Below are positions 1-7,928 of a DNA stretch of 49,114 nucleotides, one piece after another. The stretch comes from a virus. Position 1 is the first letter of the stretch. Every line of letters begins with the position of its first letter. The position numbers and the translations under genes are program-made. The DNA is taken from IMG/VR virus record IMGVR_UViG_3300027730_000043, positions 1 to 49,114 of that record, one strand, 5' to 3'. Under the pieces are notes generated by a model that saw nothing but the letters and a program-made list of their open reading frames with translations, did no database searches and was not told the DNA's origin.

Positions 1-9
1 GGTTGTTTT

Positions 10-312
10 TTAGTTAATTGAATCTTGTGTTTCTTCAGTTGGGGTTTCAGATTTCTTTTCTTTTTGAATTTGGTGGATAATATATCCTGAGATAGCAAAT
101 TCAACACCAGCCCACATGATTAAATCGGTCATAGTCAATGATGAGTTTTTTTCTAATAGGAAGAAAATCATACCCCATTGTGCAACAATAAATGCAATAC
201 CGGATTCAATTCTTTTTTTGGAAAATACTGAGTTTTTTGATGAATAGATTTTACCAAGTTCTCTAAACAACCATTTTGTATTTTCCCATCCAAAAAATAG
301 TTTAGTTTTCAT
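10..312 (-). CDS. small two-helix membrane protein
   Basis: A 100-residue protein with a basic, aromatic N-terminal third and two hydrophobic stretches (about residues 36-54 and 62-80), then a charged tail rich in Glu, Lys and Thr. The topology would suit a holin-like or other small phage membrane protein, but no family motif confirms this. It is preceded on the minus strand by a late-promoter-like signal (ATTTAT-AAA-TAAA near 317-330) and by the terminator of the next minus-strand gene, so it is probably transcribed alone. Function unknown. Confidence 0.75.
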   Translation of the reverse strand: MKTKLFFGWENTKWLFRELGKIYSSKNSVFSKKRIESGIAFIVAQWGMIFFLLEKNSSLTMTDLIMWAGVEFAISGYIIHQIQKEKKSETPTEETQDSIN

Positions 313-340
313 AGTTTTTATTTATAAATACCGATAAAAG

Positions 341-372
341 AAAAAGAGGACGTAGCGATGTCCTCTTTTTTT
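341..372 (-). terminator. hairpin terminator
   Basis: An 11-bp perfect stem (AAAAAGAGGAC paired with GTCCTCTTTTT) with an 8-base loop and T-runs on both sides. It lies downstream of the minus-strand gene ending at 420 and can act on either strand. Confidence 0.85.
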
Positions 373-419
373 GTTACCATAACTAGTAACGGTCCTAAAA
401 GTCCTCCTAAGAGGTTAGA

Positions 420-947
420 TTATTCCCCTTTAGCCAAAGCTAAACATCTTTTTAGATATTCTTTAGCTCTTGGTGAGGGTGTGTATTCATCGTCTTTTGT
501 TTGAAGATTTAAAACTCTTTCAATGTCCTTAACAAGTTCAGTTCCGTGTTCATTTTCTTTGTATAATTCAATTATTTTGTCCATTGCTTTGTTACATTGA
601 TTGGATGTTTCATCATAATAGTTCTTATTTCTGAACTTATTTAAATGGTGCATCATATTGTAAGCCAAATGTGAACCACCATCTTTAACATCATTGAATA
701 GTCTTATATTATTAAGAATCCCCAAGGTATCAACCATTGAATTCACACCTAATTTTCTTTTACTTACACCTTTTGCATAATCAACATATTCATCAGCAGT
801 ACCAACAATTTCATCTAATGGTATTACATTTTCAGGAACACAACGAGGAGCTTGTTTTTGTTCCTTTTGTTCCATTCCCATTTCTTCTTTAATTGTCTGT
901 CTTAATACTCTTCTAATGTCAGATTCTTTAACGATATATTTTCTCAT
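420..947 (-). CDS. tagged virion-type protein, unknown function
   Basis: A 175-residue soluble, helical protein of unknown function. Its first about 24 residues (MRKYIVKESDIRRVLRQTIK onward) match the amphipathic tag at the N-termini of other proteins in this window (39045, 43106, 1276, 3250 minus). The tag pattern is M-K-x-I-x-x-(T/K)-E-S-D-L-x-R-(I/V)-(V/L)-(K/R)-x-(V/I)-I-x-E. By analogy with the T4 capsid-targeting sequence it may deliver the protein into the prohead, but that is inference. A Cys-Val-Pro element follows near residue 36. A late-promoter-like ATATTTAT lies at 961-968 on the minus strand, 14 bases upstream of the start. Confidence 0.8.
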   Translation of the reverse strand: MRKYIVKESDIRRVLRQTIKEEMGMEQKEQKQAPRCVPENVIPLDEIVGTADEYVDYAKGVSKRKLGVNSMVDTLGILNNIRLFNDVKDGGSHLAYNMMHHLNKFRNKNYYDETSNQCNKAMDKIIELYKENEHGTELVKDIERVLNLQTKDDEYTPSPRAKEYLKRCLALAKGE

Positions 948-960
948 AAATTTTTTCTTT

Positions 961-968
961 ATAAATAT
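961..968 (-). promoter_or_regulatory. late-promoter-like element
   Basis: ATATTTAT on the minus strand, followed by AAA-GAAA, just upstream of the tagged gene starting at 947. It is a variant of the window-wide ATATTTAT-N3-TAAA signal. Confidence 0.45.
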
Positions 969-1251
969 ACCAAAAAATAGAAAATTTTATTGTAGAGTTA
1001 TGTCGTTATTGTTTTTAATTTCTTTTTTATTTGGTAACATAGATATTAACCAAATATCAAAAATTAAAAAATATATCCACCAAGTTAATGAATTAATATC
1101 GTGGGATTCTGGATAGTAATAAGTCATACATAAAAGGTAAAAAACCTTAGCAAATACATATAATCGTATTATTATGTAAGTAAAGGAGTAAAGAAATAAA
1201 AATATATTAGTCATATTGTTCAAGTTATTAAATTTCATAATAATAGTAGTG

Positions 1252-1266
1252 ATATTTATGGGTAAA
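1252..1266 (+). promoter_or_regulatory. late-promoter-like element
   Basis: ATATTTAT followed after a short gap by TAAA, 24 bases before the ATG at 1276. The spacing matches the other copies and supports 1276 rather than 1216 as the start codon. Confidence 0.55.
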
Positions 1267-1275
1267 TCAAAATTT

Positions 1276-1902
1276 ATGAACAAAAATCTAGATAACCTAA
1301 TTAAAAAAGTTTTGAGAGAAAGTGTAGACAATTCGATGAGATTAACTCAAACAAGTATGATTTCTGAAGAATTACAATACCATTTAAGTAATAAAATCCC
1401 ATTATCTGAAAATGTATTTAGAATTTATTCTGACAAATATTTCAAATTAATCAATGAAGTTAGAAATTTATATTACGAAAATAAAATCACTTTGAATGGT
1501 GATGACACTTGGTTAGTTGAATCTGACTTGGGTAAGAAAGTATTATTGGAAAATGGTGATGAAGTTTGGCTGGATGCCCCAATGTATGAAGAAGAAGTTG
1601 AGGAGTTATTGTCTGAAGCTAAACATAGAGGAAAAAATGTTAACCTAAATTCTCCATTCAGAACACCTGGGGGTCCAAAGAAATTTGCGGTATATGTTAA
1701 AACACCAAAAGGCACAATCAAGAAAGTTACATTTGGTGATCCAAATCTTAAAGTAAGAAATAGAAACCCTAAAGCAGCAAAATCATTCAGAGCAAGACAT
1801 AATTGTGCTCAAAAGAAAGATAGAACTATGGCTGGGTACTGGAGTTGCAATGTGGGGAGGCACGCTAAGAAATTAGGTCTTAAAAGTTCAAAATCTTGGT
1901 AA
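1276..1902 (+). CDS. tagged phage structural-type protein
   Basis: A 208-residue protein when started at 1276; the frame is open upstream to 1216, but the late-promoter signal overlaps that extension. The N-terminus (MNKNLDNLIKKVLRES) is a short form of the amphipathic tag. The middle is acidic (Glu-rich about residues 95-120). The C-terminal 80 residues are basic and Gly/Pro-containing, with FRTPGGPKKFAVYVK, then VTFGDPN and FRARHNC...YWSC, a module I recognise as recurrent in large-phage proteins without known activity. It contains three Cys that could bind metal. The stop overlaps the start of the cupin gene (TAATG), so the two are probably translationally coupled. Confidence 0.75.
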   Translation: MNKNLDNLIKKVLRESVDNSMRLTQTSMISEELQYHLSNKIPLSENVFRIYSDKYFKLINEVRNLYYENKITLNGDDTWLVESDLGKKVLLENGDEVWLDAPMYEEEVEELLSEAKHRGKNVNLNSPFRTPGGPKKFAVYVKTPKGTIKKVTFGDPNLKVRNRNPKAAKSFRARHNCAQKKDRTMAGYWSCNVGRHAKKLGLKSSKSW

Positions 1903-2171
1903 TGGAAAACTTACCCTATCAACAACAAATAATTGACAATAAAAAACTAAGAATATTCTCTCCAAACGTTGATTCAGAAGAACTGAAATGGCATCGTGAC
2001 AGAGAGAATAGACTTGTTGAGGTATTGGAAGGTGATAATTGGTATCTACAAATGGATGATGAACTACCTAAGAGGTTGACTGTTGGAGAAAAATATTATA
2101 TACCAGTAGGGGTTTATCATAGGGTAATTAAAGGTGATGGGGAATTGAAGGTATTGATAACTGAAATGTAA
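1902..2171 (+). CDS. small cupin-like protein
   Basis: An 89-residue protein with a single cupin-like beta-barrel pattern: W-H-x-D near residue 27, a central GDNWYLQM strand, then G-E-K-Y-Y-I-P-x-G-x-x-H-R-V near residue 66. The last part matches the second cupin motif (G-x5-P-x-G-x2-H-x3-N) with the metal-ligand His retained. ATG overlaps the TAA of the upstream gene. The next gene is convergent with no spacing, since its stop follows directly. The substrate is unknown. Confidence 0.75.
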   Translation: MENLPYQQQIIDNKKLRIFSPNVDSEELKWHRDRENRLVEVLEGDNWYLQMDDELPKRLTVGEKYYIPVGVYHRVIKGDGELKVLITEM

Positions 2172-3197
2172 TTATTTGTAATATCTGTTTAAAGCATTTT
2201 GGGTAATAAAAACATATTCAGTTTCTTTGAATTCTTCCAAAGTTCTTGAGTTAGTATAAGACATTGCTGACTTTAAGTAGTCTTCAAAGTTTTCAATCCA
2301 TTTTTCCATTGTATATTCAACTTTGTTATACTTAACAATACCCTCTGATGTTGTTAATTTCTGTTTCCCCCACTTTTTCTGAACTTCTTTGGTGCTCATA
2401 CCTCTGAATTTCTTAAACATAAATCTCCTCAAAAATTTAAGGTTATCCCACATATATTTTGATGTTGATTTATTCAATGGAATTAGTTTTCCAAAATAAA
2501 CTGGGGAACAAGATTCAAGGGATTTATTTAAAACACCACCCAACATCACATAATCAGCACCTAGAGCCAATGCTTTGATTATGTCATCATAATTTCTGAA
2601 TCCACCATCGGCAATAATCTTCGTATGGTAGTTTCTATTCTTTTTGATTTGATAACATTCTGAAATTAGGGAAGCCATTGGGTAATGTATTCCGGTATTT
2701 GCTGATGTAAGACAACCAGATCCTCCACCAATACCAACTCGGACATAATCAACCCCCAATTCTGCAAACTTTTCATAGGTTGTGGGATTGGCAATATTCC
2801 CAATCATCAATTTATGATTTGTTTTGATTTCATTAACAAAATATTTGCATAAATCATATAATTTTGTCATATGACCATTGGCGATATCAACCAATATTTT
2901 GGTTTCAATGGGTTCTACTTCAAAACGTTTGTGTTTGTCAATCATTAATTCAAATTCTGTTAATGATATTGATGTAAACCCATCGTATTCATCTAATCTT
3001 TCGTTTCTTGGTAAACATACTTCCATTTTCATATCTGAGAATATGGAATAGTTGTTATAATCAATAACAGTGTCCATTGGACTGACTATTATTGGTAATT
3101 TGTTGTTTGAATTTTTAATATCAATCTCATTTCTTGATGAAATTGAGGAGAGGGCTTCTGGAACTAATGTAATGTCTTTAAAATCGAACTTTTGCAT
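2172..3197 (-). CDS. IMP dehydrogenase / GMP reductase family enzyme
   Basis: A 341-residue TIM-barrel protein. The N-terminal FDFKDITLVP and VSPMDTV segments match the start of IMPDH/GMPR. The catalytic loop GIGGGSGCLTSANTG (residues 155-169) contains the nucleophile Cys162, and IIADGGFRNYDDIIKALALGADYVMLGG is the phosphate-binding strand-helix. A flap-like FRGMSTKEVQKKWG follows. There is no CBS pair, and the length fits GMP reductase (about 340 residues), so GMPR is the more likely activity (GMP to IMP using NADPH), which would act in nucleotide salvage during infection. IMPDH without CBS cannot be excluded. Confidence 0.88.
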   Translation of the reverse strand: MQKFDFKDITLVPEALSSISSRNEIDIKNSNNKLPIIVSPMDTVIDYNNYSIFSDMKMEVCLPRNERLDEYDGFTSISLTEFELMIDKHKRFEVEPIETKILVDIANGHMTKLYDLCKYFVNEIKTNHKLMIGNIANPTTYEKFAELGVDYVRVGIGGGSGCLTSANTGIHYPMASLISECYQIKKNRNYHTKIIADGGFRNYDDIIKALALGADYVMLGGVLNKSLESCSPVYFGKLIPLNKSTSKYMWDNLKFLRRFMFKKFRGMSTKEVQKKWGKQKLTTSEGIVKYNKVEYTMEKWIENFEDYLKSAMSYTNSRTLEEFKETEYVFITQNALNRYYK

Positions 3198-3249
3198 ATT
3201 AACCTTATTTTTTAAAAAGGATAATCATTAAAAATGGATAGTTCAAGTT

Positions 3250-3873
3250 CTATCCCTTGAATCGCCTCACCATTTTGGATAATAGTTCTTTGAAGATAAT
3301 GCCAGATAATGTTAATCCAGTGAATCCAATGATTCTGATAGCAAATTCTTTCAAATCAAGGCTAGTTACCAATCCATCTGTAACCATTTGATATATTAGG
3401 GGGATTAATGGTATGATGAAAGTATAACTCATCATATTTGTAATTTTATGAAAGGTCACACCCAGACCATCAACAAAATCAAGGAAAGTATTCCTTAATA
3501 AATCACTCTTTTTTAATATATTTTCAAATTGTTTGACAATTCCTTCATCTTTAATTTTGTTATAGATTTTTGTTAAGAATTTTTTATTCTCAACAAAATA
3601 GGTTGCAATAACACCAATCAAAATAAGGTTAAGTTGTAACTCAGAAAGACTTGGGTATTTTCCTCTAACAAAATCTTCAATTGGACCCATAAAGCCACCA
3701 ATACCAGCCCCCCAAGTTAACAAGAATTGAAGGTTAAGTCCTATTTGTGATTTGGCCTCCTCAATTATTTTTTTAACCCTTTCGGCATTTTGTTTAATGA
3801 TACCACCTAGTTGTTCTCCAGTACTTTCTCTAAGTAGTATTCGTCTTTGACTTTCTGTTATTATAATTTTCAT
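3250..3873 (-). CDS. tagged multi-helix membrane protein
   Basis: A 207-residue protein when started at 3873; the open frame extends to 4035 but that part is low-complexity and overlaps the divergent gene. The N-terminus MKIIITESQRRILLRES is a tag variant. Hydrophobic segments lie around residues 46-65, 80-98, 140-165 and 175-195, with short amphipathic linkers. A membrane-associated virion or envelope role is plausible but unproven. The gene is divergent from the acidic-repeat gene at 3922, and both starts are preceded by ATATTTAT-type sequences. Confidence 0.75.
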   Translation of the reverse strand: MKIIITESQRRILLRESTGEQLGGIIKQNAERVKKIIEEAKSQIGLNLQFLLTWGAGIGGFMGPIEDFVRGKYPSLSELQLNLILIGVIATYFVENKKFLTKIYNKIKDEGIVKQFENILKKSDLLRNTFLDFVDGLGVTFHKITNMMSYTFIIPLIPLIYQMVTDGLVTSLDLKEFAIRIIGFTGLTLSGIIFKELLSKMVRRFKG

Positions 3874-3900
3874 AATGATAAATATTTTAATAAATACATT

Positions 3901-3915
3901 ATATTTATGAATAAA
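3901..3915 (+). promoter_or_regulatory. late-promoter-like element
   Basis: ATATTTAT-GAA-TAAA, 21 bases upstream of the ATG at 3922. It matches the consensus exactly. Confidence 0.55.
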
Positions 3916-3921
3916 AAGATT

Positions 3922-4479
3922 ATGAACGCATATTTTTTCAAAATGAATCAAGCAGAAAAGAATGATATTCTTGACCAACATAGACAAGTGTATGATGGTT
4001 ATGTAACAACATATGGTCAACAGATAAATCAACAACCATTATATGTACAAGATTTCGCTAATGACAAGGTTGGCTTGGTTGTTAATAATAAGGGTGTTGT
4101 TAAGCCATATTCTAATATGAGAATAAATGAAATGAGACATGATGGTATGGATATCGGATTGTTTTCTGACGAGGAAGACATTTATATGACACCAACAGAC
4201 GAAGATTTTGATGGATTGGATATGATTGGTGACGGTCCCAATGATTTGGAATATGGTACAATGGGTGATTCATCTGAAGAAGATGAGACATATTTAAAGG
4301 ATATTGATGAAGAAGAATATTCTGAAGAAGATGAGACATATTTAAAGGATATTGATGATGAAGAATATTCTGAAGATTATGAGACATATTTAAATGATGT
4401 TGATGAAGATATGATTGAACCACTTCAAGAACAAGTAAATAAAACTTTGGATATGTTTAAACGATTTAAAAGATACTAA
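3922..4479 (+). CDS. acidic repeat protein, probable virion or scaffold component
   Basis: A 185-residue protein when started at 3922. The N-terminal 65 residues (MNAYFFKMNQAEKNDILDQH, then VYDGYVTTYGQ, QPLYVQDFANDKVG and VNNKGVVKPYSNM) look like a conserved domain. The C-terminal half is very acidic and holds three tandem copies of a 16-17-residue unit, (E/D)-x-E-T-Y-L-(K/N)-D-(I/V)-D, around residues 118-170, ending in a basic FKRFKRY tail. Acidic repeats with a basic tail recall phage scaffold or core proteins, but the function is not established. The next ATG comes one base after the stop. Confidence 0.75.
   Translation: MNAYFFKMNQAEKNDILDQHRQVYDGYVTTYGQQINQQPLYVQDFANDKVGLVVNNKGVVKPYSNMRINEMRHDGMDIGLFSDEEDIYMTPTDEDFDGLDMIGDGPNDLEYGTMGDSSEEDETYLKDIDEEEYSEEDETYLKDIDDEEYSEDYETYLNDVDEDMIEPLQEQVNKTLDMFKRFKRY
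4264..4410 (+). repeat. three tandem in-frame repeats encoding acidic units
   Basis: Three near-identical units of about 50 bases, each containing gagacatatttaaa(g/t)gat, lie inside the 3922 gene. They are in frame and look like a recent internal duplication. Confidence 0.8.
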
Positions 4480-4480
4480 A

Positions 4481-4774
4481 ATGGAAATTATTGAGATTAT
4501 TACATTTCATATTAACAAATTGGAGGAAGTTTTGGAGGTTTCGTTTAGAACAAACTCTGATAGTGACGAAGAATGTCGAGAAGGAAAAATACCGTTTATT
4601 GAAATTGACGATTTCGGATATACGTTTCACACAGAAATAGACGAATTTAGTTCTTCCGATGAATATGATGACATTGACGATGACTTATTTGTTGATGAGA
4701 ATGAAATTCAATCATTTTTGAATGAATACTATGTATTATTTATGGATAAATTACCAAAACCAGAATTATTCTAA
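4481..4774 (+). CDS. small acidic protein, unknown
   Basis: A 97-residue highly acidic protein with no recognised family. A Ser/Asp/Glu-rich patch lies at residues 57-72 and the C-terminus is hydrophobic and helical. It starts one base after the preceding acidic gene and its stop overlaps the next start (TAATG), so it belongs to the same operon as the genes at 3922 and 4774. Confidence 0.7.
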   Translation: MEIIEIITFHINKLEEVLEVSFRTNSDSDEECREGKIPFIEIDDFGYTFHTEIDEFSSSDEYDDIDDDLFVDENEIQSFLNEYYVLFMDKLPKPELF

Positions 4775-5034
4775 TGGGAGTACACGAAATTGACAAAATT
4801 ATTAATACGATGAGAAAATATACCACCAATGTCCATACCGATAGTAAAGAAACTGATGATGGTGAATTGGATGAACAGGAAGCTGCGGCTAGTGGTAGTG
4901 GAGATAAACCAGCTTATCCAACAGTGACAAAATGGGAGTCTGGTGCGACTAGAGGACCTGCAAATCAAATCGGATTAACAAAATGGAGAGATATTGTTAA
5001 AGTTACTAGAGGTAAAGCTAATACTTTATTGTAG
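4774..5034 (+). CDS. small virion-type protein, unknown
   Basis: An 86-residue protein. The N-terminal helix (residues 1-18) is followed by an acidic, Ala/Gly/Ser-rich linker (residues 27-45). The C-terminal segment YPTVTKWESGATRGPANQIG...KWRDIVKVTRGKAN is basic. It overlaps the upstream stop by one base. No family recognised. A late-promoter signal starts just after its stop and serves the next gene. Confidence 0.7.
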   Translation: MGVHEIDKIINTMRKYTTNVHTDSKETDDGELDEQEAAASGSGDKPAYPTVTKWESGATRGPANQIGLTKWRDIVKVTRGKANTLL

Positions 5035-5040
5035 TATGAT

Positions 5041-5055
5041 ATATTTATATTTAAA
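5041..5055 (+). promoter_or_regulatory. late-promoter-like element
   Basis: ATATTTAT-ATT-TAAA, 23 bases upstream of the ATG at 5064. It matches the consensus exactly. Confidence 0.55.
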
Positions 5056-5063
5056 TAAAAAAA

Positions 5064-6494
5064 ATGATAACTAAAGGTTTTGCAATTTCTGAAAATTTTA
5101 ATTATATTTTTACACCTAAAGGAGTTGTTAAAGTTTCCAACGAAGAAAATAATCCTAGGTTCAAAAAAATAATACCATATACTATGGATAACATAGATAT
5201 AGCTTTTAATATTTTAAAAGAAAATTTATTATGCAAATATCAAAATAAAAAAATGGACTTGGTTGAGTATTCAAATTATCCTAGGAAAGTTTTATATAAA
5301 ATGGTAGAAATATTCAAACCTAGTAATAATTTGAGTATAATAAGTGAGTGGGAAAAAAAATATGGTAACAAACTATTATTAATTAATGAATCTACAGATA
5401 AATCAATTATCTTAGAAAGAGTAAATAATTCAATAAACCATATAAAAACAATTGTTGAACAATGGTATAATCCATTTTCAAAGGATTTTGTTGTAGCTCA
5501 AGCAGCAAGAAATGTTAAAGATGCTGCAGTAAGTGCTGGGAAATGGGTTGTAGACCAAGGTAAACAAATTGGTGAAAAAGGTTTATTAAATTATGTTGGA
5601 GAAAAGGCAAAATCGGCTTGGAATTATATTAGTAATGGCATAGCATCCGCTTGGAATTGTGTTACTTCAGGTGTTGAGTGCATTATGGAAGGTATTCGTT
5701 CTATGCTATTTAGTGCAGTTGGAGTAGGAATTATGGCTGGGTTTTCTACTTTGATACCAGTTGTTGGTCAAATTGCAAATGCTGTTTTATATGGAGCTCT
5801 ATTGATTTGGGATATATACAAAATGTTAAGTGGAAAATACGAAAGTGGAAAATACCAATGGAGTTATCTTGATATTTTTATGGATATAATAGCAATGATT
5901 CCTAGTATGCAACTGATAGCAAAATCAGCTAGAACAGTTTTTGCTGGGGCACGGTCGTTTTTAGATATTGGTAAGATTGCTGCGAAACAAGGAGGCGTAT
6001 TTGCTGGAATGGTAAACGCCATAAGAGGTGGTATTAATACAGTAATAGGTTTAATAGCTCAAGCTGCATCATTTTTTGGTAATACATTAGGTATCAAATG
6101 GTTGGCTGATTGGGGAGGTAAAACTACCGCTAAGGTTAAACAATTCGTTGATGATTTAGCAGCTGGAGCTAAGGGAGGTACTCAGACAACAACATCAATA
6201 GTTAAAAATTTAAAACAAAAATTAAAACAAATATGGGCTAAAGAATTAACACAAAAAGGAGGAACTTTAGGTCAAGCGGGAAAAACAACATTGTCAGCTG
6301 CAGTAAAACACGCTTTATTTTGTGCTGCTATGGGGGTTGATAATCCTATAACTTGTCGTGAAAAAGAACAAGCAAATGAATTTACAGCCGAACAAAAAGC
6401 TAACGCTAAAGTTGAGGTTGATAAAGCGATGGCTGAAATGGCAAAAGAGATGGGGGGTAGCTTAGATAATGTTGAATTAACTGGTGAATTATAA
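5064..6494 (+). CDS. large virion-type protein with central hydrophobic domain
   Basis: A 476-residue protein. The N-terminal about 120 residues look globular. Residues about 145-210 are amphipathic helices rich in Ala, Lys and Trp. A long hydrophobic Gly-containing region follows at about 213-255 (VGVGIMAGFSTLIPVVGQIA), then a second at about 265-300. An Ala/Gly/Thr-rich helical tail ends in an acidic stretch. The hydrophobic hairpin flanked by amphipathic helices suggests membrane insertion, such as genome-entry or pore function, but this is inference. It heads a three-gene set (5064, 6510, 7929) with short spacers. Confidence 0.75.
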   Translation: MITKGFAISENFNYIFTPKGVVKVSNEENNPRFKKIIPYTMDNIDIAFNILKENLLCKYQNKKMDLVEYSNYPRKVLYKMVEIFKPSNNLSIISEWEKKYGNKLLLINESTDKSIILERVNNSINHIKTIVEQWYNPFSKDFVVAQAARNVKDAAVSAGKWVVDQGKQIGEKGLLNYVGEKAKSAWNYISNGIASAWNCVTSGVECIMEGIRSMLFSAVGVGIMAGFSTLIPVVGQIANAVLYGALLIWDIYKMLSGKYESGKYQWSYLDIFMDIIAMIPSMQLIAKSARTVFAGARSFLDIGKIAAKQGGVFAGMVNAIRGGINTVIGLIAQAASFFGNTLGIKWLADWGGKTTAKVKQFVDDLAAGAKGGTQTTTSIVKNLKQKLKQIWAKELTQKGGTLGQAGKTTLSAAVKHALFCAAMGVDNPITCREKEQANEFTAEQKANAKVEVDKAMAEMAKEMGGSLDNVELTGEL

Positions 6495-6509
6495 AATATA
6501 AAAAATATT

Positions 6510-7901
6510 ATGGAAAAAAAATTAATATCAGAAGAAATTGCGAGATTTAAACTTTTAAGTAATTACAATTCTAATTTAACTTTAACGGAAAATGAATCAA
6601 AGTTAGAGATAAATGAATTTGCTGAATTAGGGGAACAAACAAAAAAACAATTTTTGAAGATTTTCAACGTCGGTTTAAATAAAGCTGATGATGTCGCATT
6701 TTCAAATAGTGGAAAAAACTATGCAGATTTTATTAAAGGTGCAAGAAACGCTGAATATCAAGCTGCAAAAAATTTGTTAGATAAAGTAACTAGTAAGGTA
6801 GGCGGAATCACACTCAAAGGTGGGGGTGTTGCGAGCTCAACTGATGAGATTTTAAACGCTCTTAAAGCTGGAACTATAACGGCAAATGGTTTGAGTAATT
6901 TAGCCAAAGGTTTACTAAAATCAGGTTCGTTTCCTTCCGGTAGTCCAATCAGAACCGCTCTAGTTGATAAAGCGGCTACTTTAAGTATAAAAACCGCACA
7001 ATTTGCTGATGAGTTATCAGAAAAAGCTATTGCTAAGATATTAAAGGGTAAAGGTTACGCTGATGATGTAGCGGATGATATTGCGGTTCGTATTAAGTCA
7101 AAACAAGGTGGAAGTCCTCGTCCTGGCCCTGGCCCTGGCCCTGTTCCAACACCTCCACCACCACCTCCACCACCAAAACCTTGGGTACAGAGATTATGGG
7201 CCAACAAAACCTTTAGATATGCCTCAATTGCTGCAGCTGGTGCGGGAGGATTAGCACTATTACAATGGTGGTTTTCAGATGGACATAAAGATCCTGAAAT
7301 TGAATGGGTTCCCGATTGTTTAAAGGTTATTTATGCTAAAGGTTCTAAAGGATTAACAGAAGACGATTTAAAAACTCTTTCAGAAAAAGGTAATCCTAAT
7401 ATGTTACCAATGGCAAATCCAAATACAGTTGATTCAAATGGAGAACATGTCCCATTTCCTGACTCAGTATTCAATAAAGATCGTAGTTTTGTTTCATCAA
7501 AAGGGAAAGGAAATTGGTTGGTACAAGGTGATAAAATAATAATAAACCAAGATGGTAATGTTTATTTTATTGATTGTAGTTTGACTATTAATGTTACACC
7601 TAAACCAGTACCTCCAGTACCACCAGTTAGTGGATGTAAACCATGTAGTGGATTCCCTCAAGGATATTATTGTAGAAGTTCTGAAATTGAAGAAATTCAA
7701 GGTTGTGTTGGTGCTTCAGTAGATGGTTGTTTAGGCCCTGAAACAGCTCGTAAGACTGGTGAGTTCTTAGGTACTAGTCCAGTTAAAACAATAACTAAAG
7801 ATATTTATGATCAGGTTAAGGCTAAATGTGGAAAATCAACAACAACAACAACAACTTCAATTACTTCTGGTGGTGATACATCAGTCATTGATAATATGTA
7901 A
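6510..7901 (+). CDS. tagged virion-type protein with Pro-rich linker and Cys-rich C-terminal domain
   Basis: A 463-residue protein. The N-terminus MEKKLISEEIARFKLLSNYN fits the second tag type, (I/L)-x-E-E-I-x-R-(M/F)-K-x-L, seen at the C-termini of the proteins at 36159 and 36719. An Ala/Lys-rich helical region is followed by a Gly-Pro/poly-Pro linker (about residues 205-222) and one hydrophobic segment (about 233-251). The C-terminal region has six Cys in GCKPCSGFPQGYYC...GCVGASVDGC and a segment (GPETARKTGEFLG) recalling peptidoglycan-binding folds. The whole suggests a virion protein that contacts the envelope. Not matched to a named family. Confidence 0.75.
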   Translation: MEKKLISEEIARFKLLSNYNSNLTLTENESKLEINEFAELGEQTKKQFLKIFNVGLNKADDVAFSNSGKNYADFIKGARNAEYQAAKNLLDKVTSKVGGITLKGGGVASSTDEILNALKAGTITANGLSNLAKGLLKSGSFPSGSPIRTALVDKAATLSIKTAQFADELSEKAIAKILKGKGYADDVADDIAVRIKSKQGGSPRPGPGPGPVPTPPPPPPPPKPWVQRLWANKTFRYASIAAAGAGGLALLQWWFSDGHKDPEIEWVPDCLKVIYAKGSKGLTEDDLKTLSEKGNPNMLPMANPNTVDSNGEHVPFPDSVFNKDRSFVSSKGKGNWLVQGDKIIINQDGNVYFIDCSLTINVTPKPVPPVPPVSGCKPCSGFPQGYYCRSSEIEEIQGCVGASVDGCLGPETARKTGEFLGTSPVKTITKDIYDQVKAKCGKSTTTTTTSITSGGDTSVIDNM

Positions 7902-7928
7902 AATAAAAAAATAGATAAATAATTAATT

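Noticed and set aside
3874-4035. 54-codon N-terminal extension of the minus-strand tagged gene
   Set aside because: It overlaps the divergent gene and its promoter, is low-complexity, and hides the tag that would otherwise be at the N-terminus.
4112-4423. 103-codon minus-strand ORF opposite the acidic repeats
   Set aside because: His/Leu/Gln repeats are the antisense shadow of the Asp/Glu repeats; no start context or promoter.
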